From: Branchiostoma floridae
Lineage: Eukaryota; Chordata; Leptocardii; Amphioxiformes; Branchiostomatidae
Length of the DNA stretch: 64,000 nucleotides
Direction of reading: 5' to 3'
Assembly (NCBI RefSeq): GCF_000003815.2
Contig: NC_049994.1
Coordinates: 12,776,662 to 12,840,661 of the forward strand
A program made the translations under genes and the position numbers. Numbering within the stretch: the stretch's first letter is position 1; every line of letters starts with the position of its first letter. Below the pieces are notes generated by a model that was given only the letters and a program-made list of their open reading frames with translations, was not told the origin of the DNA and did no database searches. Of the stretch, positions 1-11,523 are shown piece after piece.

Positions 1-270
1 GCTGTAACTGGCCCCTCCTCGCACCGGAGGAAGTTGGGCGGGCTGCTATAAGTGAGATTTAATCAGGCTACTACGGAGGCTTAGACCAAGACAAAATTTT
101 GTGTCATTATGGTTAAGAGATAATCACCCGCCTTGAGGGTGTATTGGTGTCATAATTCTTGCTCCTTTGCTATGACCACCTAATAAAACCAATGAGTAAA
201 CAAAGCGAAACTGGCACATGTATATACATTCCAATGTGAGTGCTATACGTGGAATCTCCAATTTCTATTA

Positions 271-463
271 TCATACGTAGCCTATCCAAACTGACCGGCA
301 CCACTGTGCTGCTTGGCCCAGTTCAGCTTGCCGCCCGTCAGCCCCTGGATTTGGCTCCAGGGCACCTCCCCCAGCTTCCCATGAATCAAAAGATGAATTT
401 AAATCTGTGTCTGAAATTTCTTGGGAGAAAAACGGCCGCGCTCCGTCCATATCGTGATCCAGC
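271..463 (-). CDS. Probable 3'-terminal exon of an unrecognised minus-strand gene
   Basis: On the minus strand an acceptor (TTTGAAACAG) is followed by an open frame of 63 codons ending in TGA. Entered in phase 2, it reads RLDHDMDGARPFFSQEISD and goes on through an acidic, Ser-rich stretch (DTDLNSSFDSWEAGG) to a short hydrophobic end (WIGYV). Phase 2 is exactly what the upstream exon at 953-1127 provides. No domain is recognised, and the composition looks disordered. A second open frame in the same DNA (LGEVPWSQIQGL, stop at 282-284) is possible but would need an acceptor with a poor pyrimidine tract. Function unknown. Confidence 0.4.
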
Positions 464-533
464 CTGTTTCAAAGATGAAACAGAAGAACAGAATGTCATC
501 CGCAAAATATGGGGTGTATATGTATCTCTCCTT

Positions 534-607
534 TTGATTGGTCAATGTCCTGTGTATCTTTCGTTCTGATTGGTCAATGTCCAGTATATCATTTTGATTG
601 GTCAATG
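534..607. repeat. Three tandem copies of an ATTGG-containing unit (inverted CCAAT boxes)
   Basis: TGATTGGTCAATG occurs three times at about 33 and 29 base spacing, and two weaker relatives (CTTGTGATTGG, CTTGTGATTAG) follow near 640 and 760. Each carries ATTGG, the reverse complement of a CCAAT box. It could be a chance minisatellite or a regulatory cluster. It lies in an intron of the minus-strand gene. Confidence 0.5.
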
Positions 608-952
608 CTGCCATACACCCCAGGAGATTATGTATCTGTCCTTGTGATTGGATTCAAAGGAAGGGGGGTCAACAATGCCTTACGCTGAATTGAGAAGAAC
701 CCCCTACATTGTACATGTATTATGATAGATATACATGTAGGGCATATGAATCTCTCCTTGTGATTAGTCAGACTAAAAAAGGAGATTTCTTCAAATTTGC
801 TCACCTCACTACAGTACTATAACAATTACTGTAACAATTATAAATTCGGTTCATCAGCAGCCAATGTTGAAAATCTCAAATCAGCGCTTCCCTCAAAAAT
901 AAACACCACCAGTACAAAAGTCTGTGAAGGAGGCTACCATACTGCTACCTAC

Positions 953-1127
953 CTTGCACACTCCTCTGCAGGCACAGTTTGCGGAGGGCGGGCTCTCCTG
1001 CGGCTACCTCTCCTCCTCGCAAACTGAGAGATGGGCCTGACTGTGAAGACTGATGGACTGGTACAGGAGCTGGCCAGAGCTGCTGGGTGGCTGGGAGTGG
1101 AGTTCTCCTGGCCCATTGCCAGGTAAT
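953..1127 (-). CDS. Probable internal exon of the unrecognised minus-strand gene
   Basis: The minus strand has an acceptor (GTGTATCCTACAG) and a donor (AAG then GTAGGTAG), with an open frame between them, phase 1 in and phase 2 out. The translation starts DYLAMGQENSTPSHPAALAS, continues with SVFTVRPISQFARRR, and contains a basic cluster GSRRRARPP. The mix of Ser/Pro-rich sequence and an Arg patch suggests a disordered cytosolic or nuclear protein. No family is recognised. The exon joins in frame to 271-463. Confidence rests on matching splice signals and codon-like sequence only. Confidence 0.5.
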
Positions 1128-2039
1128 CTGTAGGATACACCAGAGACTGGAGGCACCTGCAATGGGAAAGATTACAAAGTCAAGGTCAGTTGTCCCATTG
1201 AATATCATTTGCTTTTCTCAATACATATACATAGACATTACATCATATATGTATAAAGTGACATCGCATAATAGTACTTAACATGTATACACTAAAATTC
1301 AAAGTGTATAACGTTACACTTGAGATACTCATACTGCATTGCAGCTTTGCTACTGCTTATGCTTTAAAATTATACTTTCATAACCAAGCGGCAAGCACAC
1401 CAAATCATCCCTTCTCTTCTAGGTAAGTGCGTTGGGTTCTTCAACAGTTCTACGTGTGGTCTAATGTAGAGTTAGTGTTTGTAACTTTGTTGCATATTTT
1501 CTCATATTGCTGTGTGTGTGTGAGTGTTTCTGCCATTGCAAATCTACGCAACACACATAACGTTACAACACAGCATTACATACAGTACATTCAAACACTG
1601 CTATTTCGTCTAGGGGACTGGAAGGATCACACGGCAGGGGATATAAGAAAAAGTTGCTATTTTCTAGCCTAACATCTGCTTGAAGAAAAAAGTCAACAAC
1701 ACACCCACAAAACCCGGAAGTAAAATGGTTTCGGTCTGCCGTCTGGGTCTGCTTCTCGTACAATCAAGGCACGATCTACCCCAAGATTCACCAGCATTCA
1801 GTCATTTTTCTGATAAGGAAGGAGCTACAAAGCTCTCTTTTACAGAATTGATAGATCACTGCTTTCAAAGGATGGAAGAAAGCCTGGATCGGGTAAAAAT
1901 TGTGAGCTTCAAAACAGCATAAATTAATTTAAAACGACATCCATGAAAACTAAGACCTATCATGATTAAAAGGAGACGGGGTTCCTGGACAATTTACGCC
2001 AAGATTATCACTATATGTTACCTAGAAACTAACCCCTAC

Positions 2040-2081
2040 CTTCTCAAGGACCTGCAAATCGTCTGACACCTCTTGCTTGTC
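2040..2081 (-). CDS. Possible 42-base micro-exon upstream of the 953-1127 exon
   Basis: On the minus strand a strong acceptor (TTATTCCCTCCATTCAG) and a donor (AAG then GTAGGGG) bracket 42 bases reading DKQEVSDDLQVLEK in phase 0. Two of three frames are open over so short a stretch, so this is weak evidence. Another exon would be needed between here and 1127 to make the phases agree. Confidence 0.25.
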
Positions 2082-2606
2082 CTGAATGGAGGGAATAAAG
2101 GTCGGGAAAAGTGTCGATCAGAATACACAGCTGCAACAGGACGCGTAGTGGACGCTACGGTAAACGCTAGACAATACCATTTTCACATTCTATGGGGGTG
2201 GGTGGATGAGCAAATGTAACAAATATTCTGAATGTAGGTAAATGTTATGATGATTAGTTATTAAAAAGTCAAATATTAAACATTAATATGCAAAATCAAA
2301 ATTTACAAAACTGTACAAAAATACTGACTGACTAAATAGGTATTTAGAAGCATGGAATGGTCACTGGTAAATGGTATATTCCGACACGCATCGTGCAGCA
2401 AACTGTTCGCGAACGCCTCCTTGTGGTGATATGTGAACTGCACTGCACGATCCTTTGCATTTTCAGAAAAGGATCAGTAAATCAGCTTAGGGGAAATGGT
2501 GTTCAGAGAAAGACTGTTGAAGTTGTTGATTGGTACAAGCACAAAATAAAGTTACAGTACATTTTGCCGCTTTTATCAAAATGAGTTGAGTACAGTATTT
2601 GACAGA

Positions 2607-2870
2607 AGAAGTTTATTTGCAAGTTCGTGCCCGAGGGCTAATTGCAACTACATACATAGTAGATATACAATGGACTGTTATGAACAATATTCTACTCTAA
2701 TACCAGTGTTGGCTATTTCTAAACAGGTTGGTTTTGACTTCTTTTTTGGAAGCAGAGGGAGAAGAAAAGCCCCACCTTTTAGTGAAATTTGTGGGTTCTG
2801 CGAATTCATGAGAAAAGTGGCTTTCTGTTCGTCTGCCAACATGTGGGGAAGTTGGGATAGGTCTTTGTGG
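2607..2870. repeat. Interspersed repeat, copy 1 (second copy at 35405-35670)
   Basis: About 260 bases align closely with 35405-35670. Shared blocks include GTGCCCGAGGGCTAATTGCA, TTGGCTATTTCTAAACAGG and GGCTTTCTGTTCGTCTG. The start AAGTTTATTTGCA resembles the 3' tail of a LINE or SINE read on the other strand. Neither copy keeps an open frame of note. Confidence 0.7.
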
Positions 2871-3057
2871 CTTCTCTAAATTGAGTGATTCTTTCGGTTT
2901 GGTTGAATGAACATTTGGAAATAAAATGTGTTTCATCATTTATTCAGCTTCACAGGTTAGAGATCATTAGATACAATCTAAGGGATTTCGGCAACAGAAA
3001 TCTAGTTTCTCTACGAGGCCGACTCCCCAGTACAAGTATGTAAAGTCTTCAGGCCTT

Positions 3058-3190
3058 AATCTCCAAGCAGATCCTGCGTGGGATAAGCTAGGCAATATGT
3101 TGGCCACGCGGCAATTTACTCCTCTGTCGGCTAAACTCCTTCCTCAACTTATGTTACTGTCTTATGCACCGCAGGATCTGCTTGGAGATT
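3058..3190. mobile_element. Foldback MITE, family with AATCTCCAAGCAGATCCTGCG termini
   Basis: The left end AATCTCCAAGCAGATCCTGCG returns as its reverse complement at the right end (CCGCAGGATCTGCTTGGAGATT). The loop between them is about 90 bases with no coding capacity. A relative lies at 55101-55243, and the tandem repeat at 22380-22950 carries the same AATCTCCAAGCAGAT motif. Confidence 0.75.
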
Positions 3191-4436
3191 TTTCAGACCT
3201 CGATACAAGCAAGGACGTCCTTGGTACAAGGGTAAATGATTACGATAAACAAGGCTGACATCACCGCATGACAAGGATTTTACGTCAAACCGGATGTTGA
3301 CACCTCTTGTGACATTCACACTATCAATGTGAAGTTATTGCTGTATCCACTAGGAGGAATCTGACTTTAACCTTCATGGTGTGTCAGAGCAGTGGCTGTT
3401 TACTTAAAGCAATCCTGCAAGCGACCTCATCCCCCACGGGTACACTCCGGCTGCGTTCGACACCCCGACGTGAGGGTTAGGGGTGCCGGAATGTAGGCAA
3501 CGCGAGGGGTACACATCGTCAATGTCAAATACAATGTCAATGGACGTCGGATACTCTACCAAACAGAATCCTTTGTAGCGAAATAGACCATTGTTTTGAG
3601 TATAACAAGTTCATAGATAATAGGTAAAGGTTCAGGTCCGGACCTGGACCTGATCGTCTGGAACTGAACCGTATCTGTGTCTCGGTATTTTCTGTACCGG
3701 TACCCACCCCTAGTACACATATATTAGAGGCGTCGGAACAAATGCTCATAAACATATTTTTTCGCGGCATTGAAAGTTGAACATTCATTGTTCGAAATGC
3801 CTATCAGTCTCACGGTATATTGAAATTGTGGCCCATTTGAAACTATCTGGGTACGGTCTGTCACAGATTTTTCTTTCTTCCTTTTTGCCCACTTTCTAGT
3901 CTCAATTTATTTCCTTTGAAAAACAAGACCCGGGAAAATTGAAGTTGTGTGACAATCGTGTCTGTCACAGTCGTTATATCAGGGACCTTTTCCTTCCAAG
4001 GGCGTTTAACTATGTAAGGATCCCTAGCTTGTTTTGATACTTTACCCTCCCCTTATATGCTTGAATATCACATATCATATTCATGTACATACGTCATTAA
4101 TTTTCGACCCAGGAAGGATTCAATTTCTCTTATATAATTAGCGCGGTGTTGATAGCTGTAGCAGGGGTATGCAAAAAGCATTAATTCAGGTATCATTTCG
4201 GCCTTCAACACTGGTTTTAGGTTTCTTTGCTGATTGGATTGCCTCAAACAAATGTGCCTCGCCAATTTCATAATGTTTGTGTATGTTTTCACCTCTAACA
4301 ATGCAAAGAAACAAATATGACCCGTTGATTTCATAATGTTTGTGTATGTTTTAGTCACCGGTCATTGATCTAGATCTGTGCGCCTATTTTATCACGACAG
4401 GGCTGCGATAGGCATAAATAGGGGTGCCTAAGCATT

Positions 4437-4515
4437 TGCACGAACCCTACGAGATTCGTACGAACATTATGTGGATACGCACGAATCTTATGCGATTTGC
4501 ACAAACCTTTTGCGA
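4437..4515. repeat. Short tandem repeat, four units of about 20 bases
   Basis: Four degenerate units follow the pattern T-x-GCACGAA-(C/T)CTTATGCGA, for example TACGCACGAATCTTATGCGA and TTTGCACAAACCTTTTGCGA. Confidence 0.6.
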
Positions 4516-5899
4516 AATTCAGCCAATGGCCCGGGTCACGTCAAAAAGGATGATTCTTCCCAACCAATCATTGATGACCAAAACGAAGGAACACGGACTA
4601 TGAACGCTGAGCTTTTGCTCTGCTAATGTTTTTTTTACCATGTATATGTAGTGATATATGTAAATAGACTTATTAGCCGGGACTCGATGTAAAAAAAAAA
4701 CAACTGTATCTCTGTTACTAGTATATATTGTTTGACTCTTACCTGCCTCATGACCTCAATGAAAAGCGGCCTGCAGGCCGATTCGAGATTCTCATGAATA
4801 AATAAAGATTCAGCCAAACAAACAAACCGTTGAGTACATTGGCATACTATGTGATAGAGTCGATTCCATATTACCGAGAGGGTGTTTCTTGCCTTTTGTT
4901 CCAACATTTTGGAAATCTTTGTAACAATCTAACTGTGATAAGTAACTGTTTAGAACTATTTATAACATCAATGTGACGTTCTAAATATTTTTATAGCATT
5001 CAAACATGTTAGAAACATTTCTAACATCAAATACATAATATCTGTTAGTTTCTAAACTGTTCCAACATAGATGCATCATTTGTGATCACATGTTCGAACA
5101 TGGAAACAATATGATGAAACTGGGTCAGTGGGCTGGGAAGAGGGCAATTCACACATCCCTGCCAAGTGCAGGAAATTATGTCTGTCTGCCACCTTCTCAC
5201 AAAAGACTCACCATTGTATACTAAAGAAAATCTAAAAATACAATAGCCAAACAAAGGACCAAGCTTAGCAGCTTTGTTTATGGGGTCAATAAAAGTTTTT
5301 ATGGAGAGAAAAAATGACACAAAATGTTGGAACATGTTGGAACAGTAAAAAAAACACATAGATGTTTGAAAATTGTTCTAAATAAAGAGATAATTATATC
5401 ATTACTTTCCCAAATGTTCCAACAAATATAAAAAGGTTCAAACATGTTTAAACTTTCATTTTGAAATGTTTGAACAATTTCGAACTTAAGTGACTGAAAT
5501 GTTCTTTTACTCAAAATAGTTCAAACTTATTACAAATATTATTTCAAAACCATCTCGGTGACTTGGAATTGACTCTACTACTAGTATTTTAGGAAATTGA
5601 TTGTATTCCTACTTCCTAAAAGTGAAAAAGACCTGGCTTCTTCAGTGGTTAGTGACGTAGCTTACATCCGCCAGAGCGTGGGTACTCACACGAGGCAAGA
5701 TTCGCGGTTTGACAACAACACCGGACACAATTATCTTAATGGATAGAACGTGGTAATTACAGACACTGATATGTAATTTATATTTGATGCGTGACGATAG
5801 GTGCTAACACTAACATAAATAACGGGTGTCGGAAATTTCTTGGACATTCGTCAGCTAAGCGCAGACCCTGTGAAGACCAGAAAAACGGACAGATCCGGC

Positions 5900-7526
5900 A
5901 TGAGACGAAGAGGTAAGGATAAAATCTATGTGTTTCTATCCTATGTTTTTCGTGACTGAACAATTTTGGCACTGCTGGCATGTTAACCATGTTAATCTTT
6001 GCTGATATGTGCTCCACTGGAATATATAAGGTAATCGTTTTTACTTCTATTTATCTTCATAGGTCGACAACAAAACTGTCGCCAGGAACGGCCACTGGCT
6101 CCAGTTGTTTACCTTCTCCTGGCTGCCTTAACCGTTTTTACCTTCCACTTGATCTCAAAGTACGTTGGAGAAACTTTCTTTTGGAAGCAAAAGCAGGAAA
6201 CTCCATCAACGTCACCCACGGCACCAGAGGCTACCCCTCCACGGGTGTCATCGGTTCACAGCCGCGACGCCGAGGCAGACTTACCCCGCCATCGCCGTTC
6301 CAGTCCTCATGATTGGAAGGGCGACGACAACCGCTACGAGCAGATCGAACAAGACACCAAAGAAGTGGCCTCATTCTCTGTCGACAAGAATGCCCCGAGT
6401 TACAACGTCAGATTAAGCAAGGGCAAATCAGCGGAAATAGCATTGGCAAAGATGAAAGAACCCCCCGATTCCACTGTCATCATTGGAGGCATCCTCAATA
6501 ATGGCCAAATCACGACGAGCACACCACCCGACAAGCAACAAGTCATCGTCTCCTCTACAACAAATGATGACCAATACGACCACAAACAGGTAGGAGCTTT
6601 GACCCAAAACAAAGCGTTCTCAGAAATCCCCACGGTCACAAAGATTGCCAACGCCAATGACAAGAAAGTTCGCTCGAATCTCTTCGGGAATCCACGTGAT
6701 CGGCAAGTTTTGAAAGAACTCTCCTCTTCCATCGTAGATGACGCCCAATTTTCTACTGATGACGTCAACATGTCACCAGAAGGCACAGAAGAAGAGTTCT
6801 TGGACTTGAAACACGGACAGTTTCAACCCGTGTTTCAACGCTCAACAGAAGAGATAGGAGAGAAAGAAAACGAAGAAATTCCTGTGGCCCTCTACAAAAA
6901 AGACAACCTGAGGGACAAGATACAACCGTCTTCAAAAGATGAAGGGCTACAGAGCATCCACGCCAGTGCTCACACATTCGATTACATTGACGAGCTTCTA
7001 ACTCACGCTGCCAAGAAATCAGAAGCCCATGGACTACCGGGTACGGACGCTTTTTACGAGACAATGCCTTGCGTTGTTGAAGATGACAACACCTTGAAAA
7101 ATCATCCAAGCAAACGTTCAACATATGTCCGAGAAATGGTCGATAATCAACACAGCAAAAATCTCAAAGAATCGACCAAAAGCAACGCAAATCAGACCCC
7201 TGCATCAAGTGGTCGTCCCAAGTCCAGGTATCCGCGAGAAGTTGGCAATCTACTTGTTGAAGAAAGTTCAGGGGAGCAGCCCACGACCCTTCTAACAACA
7301 CCAGGGCCTCAGAACTCAACCGCAGGCAAACTTTTCAGCGGCGCCAGTACTGAAGGATCCAAAGCGGAGGATGTTACTCAGATGTTGCACTCCACAGGAC
7401 AACCAAATGCGATTGCAAGTACTGTAGAATCCACTGAAAGCAGCACAGCGATTACCACCATTGGAACACTTGTAAACTCATCCCAGTACACGGCTATGAG
7501 CACAACGGCAACCACCCATGCACCAG
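5900..7526 (+). CDS. Receptor gene, exons 1-2: signal-anchor and Ser/Thr-rich stalk
   Basis: Exon 1 (5900-5912) codes MRRR plus one base and is followed by GTAAGG. Exon 2 (6063-7526) continues GRQQNCRQERPLAPVVYLLL. The Arg-rich start before a hydrophobic run (PVVYLLLAALTVFTFHLI) suits an uncleaved signal-anchor better than a cleaved signal peptide. Residues 80-83 are RHRR followed by SS, a furin-type site. The remaining 400 or so residues are hydrophilic, rich in Ser, Thr, Asp and Lys, with no recognised fold, and end in a Thr/Ser-rich mucin-like stretch (STTATTHAP). The exon ends in phase 1 at CAG/GTAAGT. Confidence 0.75.
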
Positions 7527-10500
7527 GTAAGTACTTTACCTTCGTTATATATAATTACCTTTACAATTGTTGTACCCAGAAATCTCCTCCAGACGACCAC
7601 TCAGGGGGACGACAAAATCTGGTCTTTGCGGTTTGGTGGCCTGTTTGGATAGGATTCTCTTAAAAACATGTCAATGGGAAAATTATATGAAGAACAGCAA
7701 AATAGTGGTCACATTGTACGGGCAGTCCTGCTGTAGAAGTGGTCTCTAGTACAGGTTTGATTATACGGATATGTACAGAGCGTATTTCCCTGCTGTAGAT
7801 AATAGAGATGTAGTAGATCATAGATGATGTGTCAGATGCTGATATTTACCTTCGTCAAGAAGGTTATATTTTGGGTAGCGTTTGTTTGTATGTATGTATG
7901 TATGTATGTAGAAGACCAGAATAACTCAAGAACGCCTGGATGGATTGTATTGATATTCGGTATGTGAGTAGGTCTTGGTGAGACCTAGAAACGATTAGAT
8001 TTTGGGCCCCCTAGCAACCTGTTATGGTACTGCAGCAGAACTTCCTGGTTTGATATCTCAAGTTCTGAACATGCTATGGCCATGATTTTTTAGTGGTAGA
8101 TAGCTCTTGATGCCGAGAGTCGGTGGTGTATGTTTGGGCCCCCTAGCGGCTTGTTTTGGAACTGCAGAGCAGGTTTAGTGTCAGACTTTAAAAGGGAATA
8201 ACTCAAAAAGAGGTTAACGAATTGTTATGATTTTTGGTATGTGGATATAGTAAGTGATGCTTCATATAATGACATATTAATTATGCAAATATTTATCTAA
8301 TTTGCATAATTAATTATGAAATTTTATGAACATGCTCAGTTCCAGTATGGGACCATTGCAACATGTGACACCTGTAACTGAGAAGGAGAAGAATATTGAT
8401 TGATATATATGATGCAAAATAAATACCTAATTTGCATAATTAATGAGAAAATGCTACAATTTTATTGTCGTAAATGACAGTAACTTCTTACTTGTAGCAT
8501 TTGGAAGTTATGTACAGGTGAACATCGTTGAACATTAATTATGCAAATGAGGGTCTCATTTGCATAAATTATCAGAAAATGCGATAAAAGCCTTCTTTCT
8601 TAACATAGATTGTGTACGTCTGGTGTCTGGTAGAGGAGATGATCAACTGATACAATTTATGTAAATAAGAACCTTATTTGCATAATCAATGATAAACAAT
8701 TAAAGCAGCAGTTGTAAAGAAAGGTAGGATTATTTGGCGAAGGTATGGGGTCGTGGAACTCTAGTCTTATGTATTTACATAGTCTTATTTCTTAGTTGTA
8801 TTTTATTGTCTGTAGCCCCACTTTGGCCAATGACAATCATTTGCTTACAAATCAGCTCATGTGCCTTCTATTTTCTTACATTCTTTAGGCAACACCCATC
8901 GATGGTTAAATGTTTCTCCGTACTGGTCTGTACAATACAACGTTGAGAAGTGGCGGGATCGAGCGTGGAAGGCTCTAGACGGGAACCCGTCTGCAGTTTG
9001 GCTGGTATCCCACACTGTACCTTTGGTTGTGGACTTCGGATCGCCTCACGAACTGTTACAGATACGCATTACGTACAAGGAAAACCAGCACGCAGTTACC
9101 GGGTACAACATATATGTAACAAACGGACCGCACGCACAACGAAAGCAAGTGCAGTGGACTCATGTTCTGAGTACTCCAAGACAAAACATAAGCGCCGGGG
9201 AAGACGAAACCATCGACGGATTTTCGGGCATCGGTCGCTCGTGGAAACTGGTTTTCTTACATAACATCAGTGCCTGGGAAAGATGGTGTAGCGGAACGTA
9301 TAACTACAGAAATAGAGTTTTAGTGCAAAAGGTGGATTTCTTTGGTTCCAAAGGTAAGCCAACTTTATCCTTCACTCACAGTTTCAAGACACACGCATCC
9401 AATACCCAGGCGGGCAAAGATCCTCTCTTCTTCAGGTTCAACGAAGGTGGCCAACATCGTCATTTCGATGAATCTGATTTGGGTCAGGGGCCAGATTTTT
9501 GCTCCTAACGGTTGCTGGTACGGATGGTATTGGGAGGGGGGGGGGGGCAGGGGTATACTAGTGGTTACTTGATTTAAAGTATAATGATGCTAGCATATGC
9601 TGCGGTCCCGTTGCACTGGTACCCGTCGCGGATGTAGCCTCGGCCAGGCTTTAGCTATATAGAAGCCACAAATTTGCTGAATTGTAGCGGTACCTCCCGC
9701 GGTGTTCTAAAGATCAGGTCACTACATCTATTTGTAGCCGGGTCCCGGTTTGATTTTAACTGTTCGAGTCCCTGTTTGATTTTTAAAAATCAGGGGCCCC
9801 GTCCATGCCCAAAATAGTCTGGTAGCCGCACGGGACCCATAAAGTGCTAAAAAAACAGTCCGTAAACTACCGGGAGATGCCCCTTTTTTCCCTAAAAAGA
9901 ACCGTAACATTACAAGTGTGCATTGACAATATACAAATTCAAATCGTATAACTCAATAGCTAGTTTTACTACACGATACAGATATTAGCGTTGTCTCCAA
10001 TACCTCCATTGTGGCTTTGTGGACTCTGAAGTAAAATATTTGCAAAATATGTACAAGAGCCGAAAGTAACGCTTTCTAACCAGATTTCATAATACCATTT
10101 GTTTTGATGTTGTGTTTTGTTTATGTTTTACCCCTACAATTGAAAGTCACCGGTGGAGAGATGGACATCCCAGTCGGTCAGTGGCTAGTAGGCCACGCAT
10201 ATCGTCCACAAGTCCGAGAATACACGGGAGAGGGTGAGGACAACGTCGTGATGGAGGGTATACACAGTCTTGGACACAACTCATTTACTCCATGGAAACC
10301 GGTAGGAAAACCTCGCTACTACAATAACTGGTTTTTCGTCCTGGACTATCGCGCCAGTCACACCATGACGAAGCTACGGATTCTCAACGACGGCTGCGAC
10401 TGGAACCACGACGTCTGGGCCTTTACACTGCAGTCATCCGTCACGAGTAACCCCTACAACTGGACACACGTGCTAACCGTTACTGACGTGGCAGCGAACA

Positions 10501-11491
10501 CCTCCCTCCCGCAGTACTACGGCGGTTTCTCGGCGTCGGGCCGCTACTGGAAGGTCACCATAACGGCCACCTATTCGGGCTGGGAGCCTTGGCTGAGACT
10601 GTTTCACCTGTATGGAATCAAAGGTATTTACCAAAATATTTAGATCTGACATCTTTGATAATGATAAGATTGGTAAGTACATTAAATATTGCTTGCTTAT
10701 TAGAAAATATGATTAACACGTTTAGTCGTACCTAATTGTATAAAGAGTTTTGTTATCCTATGTCCTTTAGTCAGTAGAATTTTAATGTTAATTTAGTATC
10801 CCTTTTTGGTAGTTTGTAGTCGACCATACGAAAAGTCATTATACGTTTTGTCGTGTCATTTAAGCTTCTTATCTGATCCTTATTAATGAAAGTTTATCTG
10901 TGTTCTTAGTTAATGCCAGGCTCACTTTTCCATCGGTCAGTTGCGGAATGAAAAAGTATGATGTAATAGACAAAGCACATGAAAAAACACGCACTAATTT
11001 GTATGATTTAAATATGTCTTCTTTTAGATACACAATTTAATTTTCGTATAAGCAATTTCCCTTCCGGGCCCCAGTTTGGAAATGTGACCTCGGTATAACA
11101 TATCTTAAAGTTAAAACTTGTAAACGTTTGACAGTCCCATATTCTAACAAATGCAATGATTTTTGATTCCAGACTCACCGTACCTCTGCAGGGACATGGA
11201 TCTATTTAGTTTTGACCCCGTAGTACGAGGGCCTACCTCGAGGTACACCAAAGACCGGGTGAGAAAATCATTCTTCTTCTTTCCTTACTGCTGAGCCCCT
11301 GTAACAAGGATGGCTAGCAATGTTCACTTTCTATTACGTACCATCGGGCATCACTGTTTTCTTGAATGAATGAATAAATGAATGGATGGATGGATGAATG
11401 AATGAATGAATGAATGTGTGTTTCAGTGGCTTATTTTACCATTATTGTGCAATAAAGGCGATTATTATTATTATTATTATTATCATCATCA

Positions 11492-11523
<32 letters not shown>

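Larger units (their letters stand above)
2090..5899. other. Intergenic region with repeats, no supported gene
   Basis: No frame has convincing splice signals or domain content. It holds the repeat at 2607-2870, the MITE at 3058-3190, a four-unit 20-base tandem repeat at 4437-4515, a 66-base-spaced duplication of TAATGTTTGTGTATGTTTT near 4272-4352, and an AT-rich stretch (4900-5530) in which short palindromes such as TGTTGGAACATG and AAACATGTTAG recur. The first exon of the receptor gene starts at 5900. Confidence 0.5.

Noticed and set aside
282-374. Minus-strand frame LGEVPWSQIQGL ending in TAG as an alternative last exon
   Set aside because: The acceptor (GGGAAG) lacks a good pyrimidine tract and its phase does not match the 953-1127 exon; the overlapping frame from 463 fits better.
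1427-1922. Plus-strand ORFs near the left gene, including one with KLSFTELIDHCFQRMEE
   Set aside because: No convincing acceptor, no domain, and they oppose the better supported minus-strand exons.
4068-4358. 96-codon minus-strand ORF with a repeated KTYTNIMK
   Set aside because: The repeat comes from a 66-base DNA duplication; no splice signals or domain.
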